This document shows, in pieces, positions 12,685 through 24,404 of a stretch of 64,000 nucleotides of DNA. Positions within the stretch are counted from its first letter, which is position 1. Each line of letters opens with the position of its first letter. The DNA comes from Zygnema cylindricum (lineage: Eukaryota > Streptophyta > Zygnematophyceae > Zygnematales > Zygnemataceae). The stretch is from contig JBBHKE010001749.1 in assembly GCA_037447655.1 (NCBI GenBank), positions 145,860-209,859 on the forward strand. Direction: 5' to 3'. The position numbers were made by a program, and so were the translations under genes. A model generated the notes under the pieces. That model ran no database searches. It saw only the letters and a list, made by a program, of their open reading frames with translations, and was not told the origin of the DNA.

Positions 12685-13627
12685 CTCCCATTATTTTCTA
12701 GTCTATTTTCCTTTCAACTCTTACAAACAAATAAACAAACACTCCTTCCCGTATTTCCTTTTTCTTTTTCCTTTTATAAAACTAAAGAAAAATACTCTCG
12801 TATTTAAAACAATGCATTAGATGAACTGAAATAATAATTGCATCACACATTTTATTTAGCACCCCACTTATCATAAATCCGATCAAAGATTTTATCCACC
12901 TCCTCCCCTTTTCATCCAACAAAAATCTACTTTCCCTTTTGCATTTCCAACAGTCAGCCCCATCCCCACCCTGCAACACATACCTGGATGTTATCCCTTT
13001 TACAGGCACATCTTCACAAGCGACATCACACCAGGTAGTGATGTCAAATCCATCCACCCCCAAATATTCCCAAAAATTACTAGTCCCCACTAAGTTCCTC
13101 ATAAGATCTACATCTTCCGTACTAATATTTTTATCCATGATAATTACCCCATTTTCAGAACTTCCCTCACTCTCTCCCATGGAATGATTTCCACTATCAC
13201 TTTCTAATTTAATTCCCAATAAATATTTCTTCTCCCCTAAACCTTTAATTAAATATTTCTCTTCTCCCCTATCCTTTAAAACCTCTTCGAGTTTCACTTC
13301 TCCCCTTTCCTCAGAATCCGTTGAAGTCTCCCTTTTCGACCAATTTTATGTTTCCCTATAATCTATAAAATTATCCTCATTAATTTTATCTTTCCCGTTT
13401 TCACTTATGTATACTAGATCTGACTTTCTCATTTCTAAGTCATACACTCTACACTCCTCGATATCCTCAAGTACCTCCTCTCTCTTTACTTCCCTTATAC
13501 CTCCAAAAACACACTGTTGCTTTCGTGGAATTTCTCTGTGCTTTTCTCTCTTCCCCATACTACTAATTCGGAGAAGCTCTAAAATATCTTCATCCTCTTT
13601 CTCCTCTTCCCCTTCTTCCTCCTCATC
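12685..13627 (-). pseudogene. Remnant pol shreds of element D (fused to Gag tail)
   Basis: Read on the minus strand from 13627: an acidic Gag tail, then KREKHREIPRKQQCVFGG (protease-proximal linker of the full-length families), then a jump. The open stretch 13297-12782 carries only collapsed pieces of the RT end (KYLLGIKLE), the connection (GVIIMDKN), and RNase H (FDITTWCDV, WIKSLIGFM). Protease, integrase and the YVDD palm are absent. The same pieces in the same order occur in C at 23115-23700, so the deletion predates both copies. The polypurine tract lies at 12685-12698. Confidence 0.8.
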
Positions 13628-14674
13628 TGTAGAAATTAATGGTTTTTAAGTATTTTCTAGGTCTGAATAGAAATAAAGAAGCCGAGGCAGTCTGCCTCTA
13701 ACTTCTCTCTCCAACTCTTAAACTTGTCGCAGTCACTGAGAAATTGGAGAGGAAGCTAGAGCCATGGCTACCTAGGCTATCCTGAGGTTTACGAGAAATT
13801 TATATTAGTCAAGGGATTAATTACTAAAAGGTATGTGCCGGCGACAGGATTTGATCCTGGTACCTGTCGGCCGTCAAAGAGTAGATAGCCGGTAGCCTTA
13901 GCCGTTAAGTCTAGAAGTAGTCTTACATAGTATATAGTACGATAATGATTTAAACATGTAGACGTAGGATAAATCATTTAACTATAACTGTTAACGGGAT
14001 ACATAGATATGGTAGTGTAAAAGTACGAATTGCGGTACGGATAAGAAATCAATACCGCGCATTGATTTCGTAAGCGAAACAAATACCGCGCATGTATTTA
14101 TTACGGCTACGATCAAATGCGAGTTTAATCGGACGGCCGGAATTAGCGCCAAGATCGCGGAAGAAGAATTCGGCAGTTTGTGGGCATCGCCACATCGGAT
14201 GACACGTGGCGATGTTACATTGGAGCGCGGCATCTCCGAGGATTAAAGGAGCGAATCCGGATATTCCACGTGTGGACATTTAGGCCATGTCGTACAATGT
14301 CCGTACATAAAGTACACCGGCAGTTGTACTTTTGCGTACGGAACTGTATTCTGATTGGTTCCGTACATCAGTAGATAGAGTCTGTGAGAGAGATAGGACT
14401 TAGAAAAATTAGAAGATAGGACCCTCTCTCCCATAGAGCTTCTGTACAAAAGGTCAACTTTGACCCTCCATAACTTACTGCTCAGGGGAGCAAATTCAGA
14501 GATTCTTTTTGCTATCGACTCAAGAGAGTCTTGCCTTCACAGGGGTGAAGGTGGTCAGAGTTTTTGTCTGCCAGGGTGGCAGTTATTTTTGCTTAAACAC
14601 AAAGGGGTCAGGATTATCCTAGAGGCTTCTTGGAAGCTGTCCACTCTGAGAACTTATGGAGGTCTAGAGTTTCA
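13628..14674 (+). repeat. 5' LTR of element E
   Basis: TGTAG...TTTCA, 1047 bp. The minus-strand T-arm is at 13844-13860 (loop ATCAAAT, four of five stem pairs). The palindrome is at 14061-14083 between two copies of ATACCGCGCAT. ACACGTGGC (about 14203) and CCACGTGTGG (about 14267) are present. ATG 14656 corresponds to the Gag start of the other families but is out of frame here because one base is missing relative to the 3' LTR. Confidence 0.95.
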
Positions 14675-17600
14675 CGTTATGGGCCTACCCTCTAGGGTAC
14701 CAATCTTTAATGGAACTGGCTTCATATACTGGGAAAGTATGATGATAGGAGCTCTATGCGAAAAAAGGTTTTGGGGGATAGTGAGTGGACGATTGGGGCG
14801 TCCATCAAGTCTTGGAATTCCTCCAGGGTTTGGAGGAAGCAGATTCACCAGGAAGGAGGATTCACCTTCAACGGAGGAAACAAAAGAAAGAGAGGTGGTG
14901 GACAAAGGAAAGGAGAAAGAGGCGACCACACCAATAACAGCTGGTTTAGCATTCATGTCACCTATTCCGAGGAACGAGGAGAATGATACTGAAACCTGGG
15001 ACTTCAACAATATGGCGGCAAAGCACTTCATCCTACGCCATCTCACTCAAGGACTTGCATGTCCTCATTTGCAGTTAGAAAGGGCATCCAATCTTTGGAT
15101 GGCTCTTATAGAGATGTACCGAAGTGGTACGATTCAGCAACAACAGTTGGCTGATCAGAAAGTTAAGGAGTATGTATACAAAGGGGGAAATATGTTGGAT
15201 TTTTGCAATGAGCTTGCTACACTCTTCATGGAGCTAGAGAGTGCCGGAAAAGTTTTTAGTGAAAAAGAAAAGGTTAACTGTTTACTGATGAAGTTACCTG
15301 ATGAGTTCGAGAACATAGTCAACCGTGTGCAGGACTTGCCGGACTCAAGGTGGATATAGAACTCAGTGGTAGGGATGATTCTCGTTCGAGAGAATACGAT
15401 TGAGATCCGAAGTGGAGGAAAGAGTGGCCAAGCCTTGGCAACAGCGACCGATTGGAAGAACAAGGATTCTCGGAAACCAGTCGTAAACTATGGGGGTAAG
15501 GAGCAGAAAAAATAGGTTGACGAGTTTGAACCAAGGGCTCCCAAAGGTTTATGTCATTTTTGTAAGAAACCGGGGTACTATATGGCAGAGTGCACTAAGC
15601 TAACTGAGCTTCGGTTAAAGGAGGGGCAGACCGGTGGTACCCCGAGAGGAAAGAAAAAGGCCCTTGTCACACAGGTACTTGAGGCGGAATCCGAGGACGA
15701 GGATGATGAGCTCCTTTTGGATGACGAGTTGGAGGCGAAAACTGAGGTTGAAATTCCACGAAGGCAGAAATGTGCTTACGGTGGATTGAAAGGTGAAGCA
15801 GGCTAGATTATAGATTCAGGTGCCTCAATGCACATGTGTAAGGATAGGCACCTGTTCACTAAGATAAGAAAGATTCCCACCGTAGAGATAGAGTACAGGG
15901 ATGGGAGGATAGTCACCACTACTCTTTTTGGATCGGTAGATCTGAAAGTGTTAGTAGAAGGAAAGACATCCATATTAACATTCTCCGATGAATTGTTTAT
16001 TCCGGAGCTGAACAAAAACCTTATCTCTACATTTGTATTAGATGATGAGGGTTTTTTCACTAGCACTAGGGAAGGAGTCTTTACTGCTAGTTTTGAGGAG
16101 GATGTCTATTTCATTGCTGAGAAAGGTAGCCATGGGATGTTTAGGCTGATCTTGAGTAATGAAATGAAGAAACTTTATTATGCTGGTGTCCATGATATTA
16201 TGATGTGGCATAAGAGGCTTGGGCATGTGAATCTAGATAAGTTAAGAGAGATGAAAAAGATGGGAGTGGTGGAAGGGATTCAGTCCAGTGAGAGGGATGA
16301 TATAACTGATAGTAGTGGATGTGCTCAAGGTAAAGCACACAGATACCCTTTCCTAAAACAGCCACCTATAAGGGAGAAAAAATTCTAGATCTAGTACACA
16401 CAGATATTTGGGGACTGGCTAGAGTGCCCTCACCGAGGGGGAAGAGATTTATGATGACTATAACTGATGATTGGTCTCGGTATTCCTGAGTGTATTTTTT
16501 GAAAAACAAGTCAGAAGCTGAGGATTGTTTTAGACAATATAAAGCATGGAGCGAAAAACTCCATGAAACTCGAATCAAGAGAGTAAGGAGTGACAATGGT
16601 GGAGAGTATACTTCTAACCAGTTTGAGGATTTTCTGAGAGAAGATGGGGTCCAACAACAAAAGACAGTTCCAGAAAATCCGGAACAGAATGGGGTAGCTG
16701 AAAGGTTAAATAGAACACTAAGTGATAGTGCTAGAAGTATGTTGTCAGATAAAAAGATAGGAAAAAGATTTTGGGCAGAAGCAATGAACTGTGCTAATTA
16801 TCTCAAAAATAGAGTTCTTACTTCAGCTATAAAAGATCAAACACCTTATGAGAGATGGACAGGCCGGAAACCAGACATATCTCACTTAAAGGTTTTCGGC
16901 AATCAAGTATTTAGTCTAGATACAGATCGGTCTAATTGGAAGCTAGATCCTAAAGGAAAACCGGGATACTTATTAGGATATGATGAGGATGTTAAAGGAT
17001 AAAGAGTTTATGATCTAAAAAGGGAAGATATAATCTTAGTAAAGCATGTAGTAGTTATAGATGAATGAAAGTCTGTGGATCACTTCAAATATACAAAGTC
17101 AGTAAAAATCAGATTTGAGTCAGAAAATTCCGATGACTTTGAGCTTCCTAACTATCCAGGTTTTAGAGACGATGACATTCTTGCAGGTACAAATAACACT
17201 GCAAAAGACTCGGCTGTGGAAACTCCGGTGACAACTCTACCTGAAGCGGAAGACGTGGTGGAAATTGATTCGGAATCAAGGGATAGGGGAGAAACCGAGT
17301 TTGTTCGAAAGAATCCACGAGAACCATCTATTCTGGCCTCAGATTTTGAGGGGGGAAGGAGAAGTAGTAAAAGACTGCAAGAAAAACATGTTAATAACAA
17401 GGTAACTAAACTATCTCATCAAGATGAACCTCAAACTTATGGAGAGGCAATGACTTGTCCAGAAAAAAATCGGTGGAAGACAGCCATCAATGAAGAGATG
17501 GCCTCAATTATGGCAGCCGATACTTGGGAGCTGGTGGATTGTCCACCTAACCGAAAACGAATCGGTTGTAAGTGGGTTTTCAAATTAAAACTGAACCCAG

Positions 17601-19012
17601 ATAACAGAATCAAGCGCTACAAGGCCCGACTAGTGGCAAAGGGATTTACACAAAAGGAGGGAATTGACTACGAGGAAACCTTTGCCCCGATGGTCAGATT
17701 TCCCTCCGTCCGCATACTTCTCGGCTTGGCAGCAGCGGAAGACATGGAAGTGCACCAGATGGACATCAAAACAGGCTTTTTGCATGGAGAATTGGAAGAG
17801 GAGATCTTCATGCGACAACCGGAAGGGTTTGTGGAAGAAGGAGAGGAGAGTAAGGTATGCCGGCTGATTAAATCTCTTTATGGTTTGAAATAGGCGCCTC
17901 GACAGTGGAATAAGAAGCTTGATGAGTTTCTTACCAGTCTGGGATATATCCGGATCAGCTCAGATCACTCAATCTATGTTTTCGAAGATGAGGAAGGTTT
18001 TATATTTATTGCAATTTATGTTGATGATTTGCTTGTTTTAAGTAAATCAATGGAAAAAATTAATAAACTGAAAACCGATCTTAAGGGGAGATTTGAAATG
18101 AAGGATATGGGGGAAGCAAAATATATTTTGGGAATTCAAGTAGAGAGAGACCGAAAAAGAAAAATTATAAGATTGACTCAAAAGGAAGCAATAGGGAACA
18201 TGCTTGAAAAAATTCAAATGGATAAAGCTAATAGTTGTACAACTCCAATGGAATTGAAGAAGGGAAGTGAGGGGAGTGAGGAAGAAGGAGTCATAGTCTT
18301 AGACGAGGAATTGTCTCCAGAAGAATAGAAGTTCATGCAGACTATTCCTTACAGGCAAGTAGTGGAAAGTCTAATCTATTTTATGAATTGTACCCGGCCG
18401 AATTTAGCTGCAGCTGTAAGAGTGCTGAGTAGAAGTCTAAATGCTCCCACTAAGAGGGATTCGGAGGCAGCTAAGAGAGTCCTTAGATACTTGATAGGAA
18501 CTAGGGATATATGGTTGCATTTGGGTGGGGAGAATACTGACATCACTACTTGGAGTGATGCTAGTTATGGTGATGCTCCGATGAGGAGATGCACTTCTGG
18601 ATATGTATTATATGTGGGTGATGGGGCTTGCTGTTGGAGTAGCAAACAGCAAAAGGTTATTGCTCAGTCCACCATGGAGGCTGAGTATATGGCCTCTTGC
18701 TCTGCTGTAAAAGAATTGATGTGGGTCAAGTCTTTGCTTGGTGAGCTTGGTCACCTTAAGAGTGGTGTGCAGAAAATATTTTGTGATAATCATGCAGCAA
18801 TCTCTATTTCTGCCAATCCTAAACACCATTTTAAAGCCAAACACATGGACATCAGACTCAGCTTTGTTATAGAGAAAGTAGAAAACAAAATAATCAGTTT
18901 AGAGTACAGGCCAGATAGTGAGATGGTAGCAGATATGATGACCAAACCTGTGCCTTCCCCTAAGCTAATTTTCTGCAGGGAGAAGTGTGGTCTGAAATTA
19001 AAGATTGACTAG
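14656..19012 (+). pseudogene. Broken copia gag-pol of element E
   Basis: Gag reads open to TAG 15357, followed in frame by more stops (about 15513, 15804). The zinc knuckle near 15556 has its His replaced by Tyr. The protease motif is DSGAS (about 15814). GAG-pre-integrase HHCC and integrase follow. One frameshift lies near 16347; after it the frame is constant to the end. Integrase Asp, Asp and Glu (TDIWG, SDNGGEY, NGVAERLNR) are all present. RT YVDD is intact near 18020 and the RNase H acidic residues are present. Stops are at 16487, 17000, 17066, 17891 (CAG to TAG) and 18326. The natural end is TAG 19010. Confidence 0.93.
14676..14689 (+). other. Primer-binding site of element E (half initiator tRNA-Met type)
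   Basis: One spacer base after the LTR, this 14-mer matches the complement of the initiator tRNA-Met anticodon arm at 13 of 14 positions. Confidence 0.75.
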
Positions 19013-19025
19013 AAAATAAGGGGAG

Positions 19026-20071
19026 TGTAGAAATTAATGGTTTTTAAGTATTTTCTAGTTCTGAATAGAAATAAAGAAGCCGAGGCAGTCTACCTCTAAC
19101 TTCTCTCTCCAACTCTCAAACTTGTCGCAGTCACTGAGAAATTGGAGAGGAAGCTAGAGCCATGGCTACCTAGGTTATCCTGAGGTTTACGGGAAATTTA
19201 TATTAGTCAAGGGATTAATTACTAAAAGGTATGTGCCGGCGACAGGATTATCCTGGTACCTGCCGGCCGTCAAAGAGTAGATAGCCGGTAGCGTTAGCCG
19301 TTAAGTTTAGAAGTAGTCTTACATAGTATATAGTACGATAATGATTTAAACATGTAGACGTAGGATAAATCATTTAACTATAACTGTTAACGGGATACAT
19401 AGATATGGTAGTGTAAAAGTACGAATTGCGGTACGGATAAGAAATCAATACCGCGCATTGATTTCGTAAGCGAAACAAATACCGCGCATGTATTTATTAC
19501 GGCTACGATCAAATGCGAGTTTAATCGGACGGCCGGAATTAGCGCCGAGATCGCGGAAGAAGAATTCGGCGGTTTGTGGGCATCGCCACATCGGATGACA
19601 CATGGCGATGTTACATTGGAGCGCGGCATCTCCGAGGATTAAAGGAGCGAATCCGGATATTCCACGTGTGGACATTTAGGCCATGTCGTACAATGTCAGT
19701 ACATAAAGTACACCGGCAGCTGTACTTTTGCGTACGGAATTGTATTCTGATTGGTTCCGTACATCAGTAGATAGAGTCTGTGAGAGAGATAGGACTTAGA
19801 AAAATTAGAAGATAGGACCCTCTCTCCTAGAGAGCTTCTGTACAAAAGGTCAACTTTGACCCTCCATAACTTACTGCTCAAGGGAGCAAATTCAGAGATT
19901 CTTTTTGCTATCGACTCAGGAGAGTCTTGCCTTCACAAGGGTGAAGGTGGTCAGAGTTTTTGTCTGCCAGGGTGGCAATTATTTTTGCTTAAACAGAAAG
20001 GGGTCACGATTATCCTAGAGGCTTCTTGGAAGCTGTCCACTTTGAGGACTTGTGGAGGTCTCAGAGTTTCA
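19026..20071 (+). repeat. 3' LTR of element E
   Basis: Preceded by the polypurine tract AAAATAAGGGGAG (19013-19025). It starts TGTAG and ends TTTCA followed by TCATC. A 2-bp deletion removes part of the T-arm loop in this copy (near 19250). It keeps the base missing from the 5' LTR near the Gag ATG. Confidence 0.95.
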
Positions 20072-20083
20072 TCATCCTTATTT

Positions 20084-20923
20084 TGTTGTTTTGGAAAGCT
20101 TTAGTCCTCTCTATGCCTTGAGTGTGAGGGAGAGAGAGTTTCACGAATTAGCATATGTTTGGTTGTAAGTTCGTTTCATTACATACCTGAATTGATGTTC
20201 CACTAGATCGGTAGGGAGTACACCTTTGTATACACTCCCGAGACACAAGTCACTACAAGAAAGAGGACACTCCAGAATATCCGATTGTTTGTGCATATAT
20301 ACACTTGAGGACAAAATGGCACATGGAGATTTGTCTACGGTGCCGAATGTGATATGTACGCGGCTGAGGGAGACTGCCGACAAATGCTGGTCCGTGTGAG
20401 CCACATACACGACAAATGACGTGGCATATAGAATCCTACTCCTTTGTAAATATCTAGTTAAGTAGATTTTTGTCTTTGTGTGGTTAGTTGATTAGTAAAG
20501 GAATCTTTTTGTATGACGTACCTTGTTCAGTTTGAGCCGCAGGTATTTATTTTACGGCTGGTATGCCTCCGTACGTTCAGCAGCATAGGCTTCGGTGTAT
20601 ATTAGTAGGACTTAGATAACTTTGAAGGTTTGAACATTTTGTAGTCAAAAACTGTACAGCCTGTTTTTGGCATTTTTATCTGTGGATATCTCACAGATCT
20701 GTTAGCAGAATTACTTGTAATTTTGTGTATATGTTCATCTTGATATTATCTACATTGTGAAAGATTTTCAAAGCTATTGTGTCTCTAGTTTGGGTTTTAT
20801 CAACTGTTGAAGGTTCTGTTTTTCAGACTGGTTTTTGTGAAAGTTTCTTGCTTGGTTTGGTTCCGAGATGACTACACCGGCATCCTCATCGTCTTCGGTT
20901 CCGGCTGTTGTCTCAGAACAACA
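20084..20923 (+). repeat. Probable solo LTR of another copia-like family, inside D
   Basis: An 840-bp segment interrupts the Gag of D at a point where C is continuous. Its ends are TGTTGTTTTG and CAGAACAACA (inverted, one mismatch), of the TG...CA type. Flanks TATTT and TATTC fit a 5-bp target duplication with one change. No internal retrotransposon genes are present. Its last 57 bp hold an ATG (20867) opening a Ser/Pro/Val reading frame to the very end, like the Gag starts inside the other LTRs. Confidence 0.65.
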
Positions 20924-21956
20924 TATTCCAACTTCCAAGTTTTTCCAAACAAGGGCATTCCTCCATATAATGACCTGGTTCCCTACAAAAGAAGCAAACC
21001 CCTTTTTCAAAGCTCCCCTTTCTTTTCCTCTCCCTCTCTTTCTACCAAAGTTCCGATAAGGTTTACCTTTGTCTTTCTTCCTCTCATCACGCTTCCGCTC
21101 GTCACCACTGTTCGTCTCATCACGCTTCCGCCAATCACCACCAGCTGTAAATGCATTCACCCTGTCAGTTCCCCTATGAAGCTCGAAAGTGCTTTCCCTC
21201 ACAATAATTATCCCTATTGTAAAGCTCCAAGTCCATAAGGAACCATCAATTGCCTGCATACGACAAATGATAATTTCGTACTCATCTAGGAGTTTCATGA
21301 GTAGTGTATTAATCTTTCTCTCCTCAGATTCTACATATCTCGCACTAACAAGATCAACATATAACGCAGCAATATCATTGCAAAACTCTATCATGTTTAC
21401 GCTATAATAAACATAGGCCTCTATTTCCTGATTTACTTACTCCTGCCTCTGAATAGTCTCACTATTATAAATCTGAATTAGTGCTTCCTATATCTTTGAA
21501 GACTTCGTTAGACTTAAAAGAGTGATAGCTATGGACTTAGACACATATCTAAGTCCATAGCTATCTTTTGCTATACTGTTTTTGTATTCCCATATTTTTC
21601 TGTCATTTTCTTCAATTTTAATCCCTACAAGTGGTACCATAGCTGAGAGCCTAGCTCCCTTTACCATAGGTGTCCCTTTTTCCTTCTCCCCTATTTCCCC
21701 ATCTTCGGAAAGGTTTTTCCCTCCACCTTCCGTTGCATCTCAACTCCGGTTGATATTCTATGCAGCCACAGATGATTCTCCATAGTAAGCTCGTCCGAAG
21801 CCAGGTGGTTGACATCTCACTTGTCTTGAAACAATTCCCGATAAGTGCTTCTCGAAAAGAAACCCTCCATAGGAAAGTCCCAATAAGTGAAGTCTGTTCC
21901 ATCAAACATAGGCACCCTAGATGGTGGGCCCATAACCTGAAACTCTGTGTGCTCCA
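20924..21956 (-). pseudogene. Gag of element D, broken
   Basis: The start ATG is at 21956 in the LTR and reads MEHTEFQVMGPPSRVPMF across the primer-binding site. After frameshifts the core 21394-20924 is open: LLMKLLDEYEIIICRMQ, then an Asp/Arg/Lys/Glu-rich segment. The zinc knuckle is frameshifted (GFASFVGNQ). The reading frame is cut at 20924 by the solo LTR. Confidence 0.8.
21923..21936 (-). other. Primer-binding site of element D (half initiator tRNA-Met type)
   Basis: The plus strand here reads GGTGGGCCCATAAC, identical to the anticodon arm segment of eukaryotic initiator tRNA-Met. The element's own strand is therefore its perfect complement. One spacer base (21937) separates it from the LTR. 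Confidence 0.8.
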
Positions 21957-23109
21957 TTGCCCACAGAAATTGCAGATCCGAAAGAAGCTTAATTAGATAG
22001 TGTCGACTCCTAGGTTATATAAACCCAAATGACTTACCCCTTGACAATCAAAAACCCGTTATAGCTTCACCCCTGTGAAATAAGACTTTTTGTGTGCTCA
22101 GTTCCACCACAGAATGCAAAGTTAGAATATGAGTTTTGGACACATTCACCCACTTTGACTTTCCCTTAGAAATGCAGCCACCCTGGCAGGCAAAAACTCT
22201 GACCGACTACAACATTGTGTAGCCTGGACTCCCTTGAGTCCCTAGCAAATACAATCACTGAAAATGGTCAAGTAAATTGATCGTTATGGCTGCCCAAAGT
22301 TTGCCATTTATACAAGGTGCTCTTTGGGAAAGGCAGCTACCTACCCAAATTTTTCTAAGTCCTATTCCCCCTCTAAAACTCTATCTACTAAAGTACGGCG
22401 CCTATCAAATTAATGTGTGGTACATAAAAGTATAGGTGTCAGTGTACTTTCTATACAGCCATTGTAAAACATGGCCAAAATGTCGATACGTGTCAAATCA
22501 GGATTTGTTCCCGTAATCTCCAGAGTTCCCTTAATCCAATGTTATCACGCCACGTGTCATTTGACGTGGCAAAGACTATAAAACGCCAAAAGTACCTCTT
22601 TCGTGATCGCGGCGCCAATCGCGGCCGTCCGATCAAAACCGGTTATAATCCTAGCCGCTAAAATTTGACACGCGGTATTTGTTTCGCTATCGAAACAAAT
22701 GCGTGATATCCGTTCCGTCCCCATATCATACTCCGTACAAAATCAAACTGTATCTATGCACTAAGTATCTATTATCCGTTAATCGAATTAATCTCCGTGT
22801 AAGAATTTATATATTTATCAAACCCTATGTATCGTAATACTAGTCATAGACTTAACGGTTAGAGCTAACGGCTACGGTAACTTGACGGACGGCATGTACC
22901 ACCATCAATTCCTGGGTGCGTCAAGTACCTTTTGGTAAATCTACCTAATTCACCCCTGTCTTCTCTAGTGAGCTTTAGGCAGCCATGACTCCAGCTCCCT
23001 ATCAAGCCTTCAGTGACTACAACAAGTGTGGGGGCTTGGAGAACGGAGTTAGGGACAGACTGCCTTTGCTCTTTTTCTATAAGACCTAGAAAATACTCAA
23101 ATATCAACA
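21938..23109 (-). repeat. 5' LTR of element D
   Basis: 1172 bp, ends as in C. The palindrome lies at 22678-22699 with perfect 9-bp arms (TTTGTTTCG, CGAAACAAA). A plus-strand tRNA-like module at 22849-22925 has a decayed T-stem. CACGTGTC occurs near 22551. It is followed by target copy TGCTT (23110-23114). Confidence 0.92.
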
Positions 23110-23114
23110 TGCTT

Positions 23115-23747
23115 TTGGAGGTATAAGGGAAGAAAAGAGAGAGGAGATACTTGAGGGAGTTAAAAATATTTTGGAAACAGTAAACTCGTCGGAAAGGGAG
23201 ACTTCAACGGATTTCGAAGAAAGGGGAGAAGTGAAATTATATCGGGTTCTAAAAGATAGGGGAGAAGAGGAATATTCAATGAAAGGTATAGGGAAGGAGA
23301 AATATTTATTGGGAATAAATTTAGAAAGTGAGAATGGAAAAAAATCTATGGGAGAGAGTGAGGAAAGTTCATTTTTTCGGGGTAATGGGTTTGACATCAC
23401 TAAAGTGATGGTATTTATAAAGGTGTGCTTGTAAAAGGGTTAGCATCTGGGTGTATGTTGCAGATTGGAGATGGGGCTGGCTGTTTGGATTGCAAGAGGG
23501 AAATCGGGTTGTGTGTGGATGGAAAAGTGATGAGGTGGATAAAACCTTTGCTCGGATTTATGAAAAGTGGGATGTTAAATAAAATGAGTGATGCAATTAT
23601 TATTTCGGTTAATATAAAGCATTTTGTTAAATACGAGAGTATTTCCTTAAGTTTTATGAAATGAAATAGAAAAGGGAAAAAGAAAAAGAAAAAGGGGAGG
23701 GGGTATTTGTTTTTTTATTTGTGGGAGTTGAAAGGAAAATAGACTAG
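23115..23747 (+). pseudogene. Second part of the C coding remnant (fused RT/RNase H shreds)
   Basis: Continues the C frame after D: FGGIREEKREE, then VLKDRGEEEYSMKGIGKEKYLLGI (compare the RT end of A, E and G), FDITKV, and WIKPLLGFMKSG from RNase H. The order and deletion points match D. Stops at about 23432 and later. The polypurine tract AAAATAAGGGGAG is at 23748-23760. Confidence 0.78.
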
Positions 23748-23760
23748 AAAATAAGGGGAG

Positions 23761-24404
23761 TGTTGATATTTGAGTATTTTCTAGGTCTGTATTAGGATAG
23801 GAAAAGAGCAGAGGCAGTCTGCCTCTATCTCCCCTCTCCTAGCCCCCACACTTGTTGTAGTGACTGAAGGCCGGACAAGGAATATAGAGTCATGGCTGCG
23901 TAGGTCCTCTATAGAAGACATGGAATAGAGTGGGTAGACTTACCAAAAAGCCAGTTGACGGAGCCATGATTTGAACTTGGAACTTGCCGTCCGTCAAGAT
24001 AGCCGTTAACTGGTAGCTTTATCCTATTATTCTAAGACGACTGCTAAGTATTGTTATGTTTGATAAACATATAAATGTTATCAAGTATATCAATTCATTT
24101 AACTAGACGAATTGATTCCTAGTACATAGAAACAGTTCAAATGTAGTACAGTCTTATATACATTACGAAAAAGATACTGCACATTTGTTTCGACCGCGAA
24201 ACAAATACCGCGCACCCATTTTTAAACGGTTAGAATTAAAGTCGGTTTTGATCGAACGGCCGCGATATACACGGCGTTCGTGGTATAGGTACTTTTGGCG
24301 TTTTACACTCATTGCCACCTCGAGTGACACGTGGCGCGACAACATTGGATTACAGCAACTCCGAAGATTACGGCAACGAATCCCAATTTGACACGTGACG
24401 ACAT
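23761..24404 (+). repeat. 3' LTR of element C, truncated by G
   Basis: Starts TGTTGATATTTGAG directly after the polypurine tract. It contains the T-arm at 23964-23980 (minus) and a perfect palindrome at 24184-24205. It breaks at 24404, where the minus-strand G element begins; the last 5 bp are GACAT. The remaining LTR half is not found beyond G. Confidence 0.9.

Larger units (their letters stand above)
13628..20071 (+). mobile_element. Copia-type LTR retrotransposon E, complete and youngest in its chain
   Basis: 6444 bp with 1047- and 1046-bp LTRs differing by about 2-3% (estimate by eye), flanked by the perfect 5-bp duplication TCATC (13623-13627 and 20072-20076). It is inserted in element D. 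Internal order is Gag, protease, integrase, RT, RNase H. It is complete in structure but carries one frameshift and several stops. Confidence 0.95.
11146..23109 (-). mobile_element. Gag-only copia element D, carrying E and a solo LTR
   Basis: A minus-strand element with 5' LTR 21938-23109 and 3' LTR 11146-12684, flanked by the perfect target duplication TGCTT. It is the same family as C: similar LTRs, the same Gag, the same internal deletion. It is interrupted by E (13628-20071) and by a solo LTR (20084-20923). Without these it is about 4.7 kb, including a 363-bp duplication in its 3' LTR. Confidence 0.9.
8825..24404 (+). mobile_element. Gag-only copia element C, split by D, end cut by G
   Basis: C consists of 8825-11145 plus 23115-24404. 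Between them lies element D, flanked by TGCTT at 11141-11145 and 23110-23114. Removing D and one TGCTT restores an open frame across the junction (KQQCAFGGIRE). The internal region is only about 1.8 kb: Gag plus short RT/RNase H shreds, with no protease, integrase or catalytic RT. The 3' LTR is interrupted at 24404 by element G, and its remainder is not found to the right. The base run before it is TGTAG; the other target copy is lost. Confidence 0.88.

Noticed and set aside
978-19012. Reassigned stop codons to explain TAG/TAA/TGA in gag-pol
   Set aside because: All three stops occur, at different places in each copy together with frameshifts, and the CDPK, GRX and APX reading frames contain no internal stops; ordinary decay explains it.
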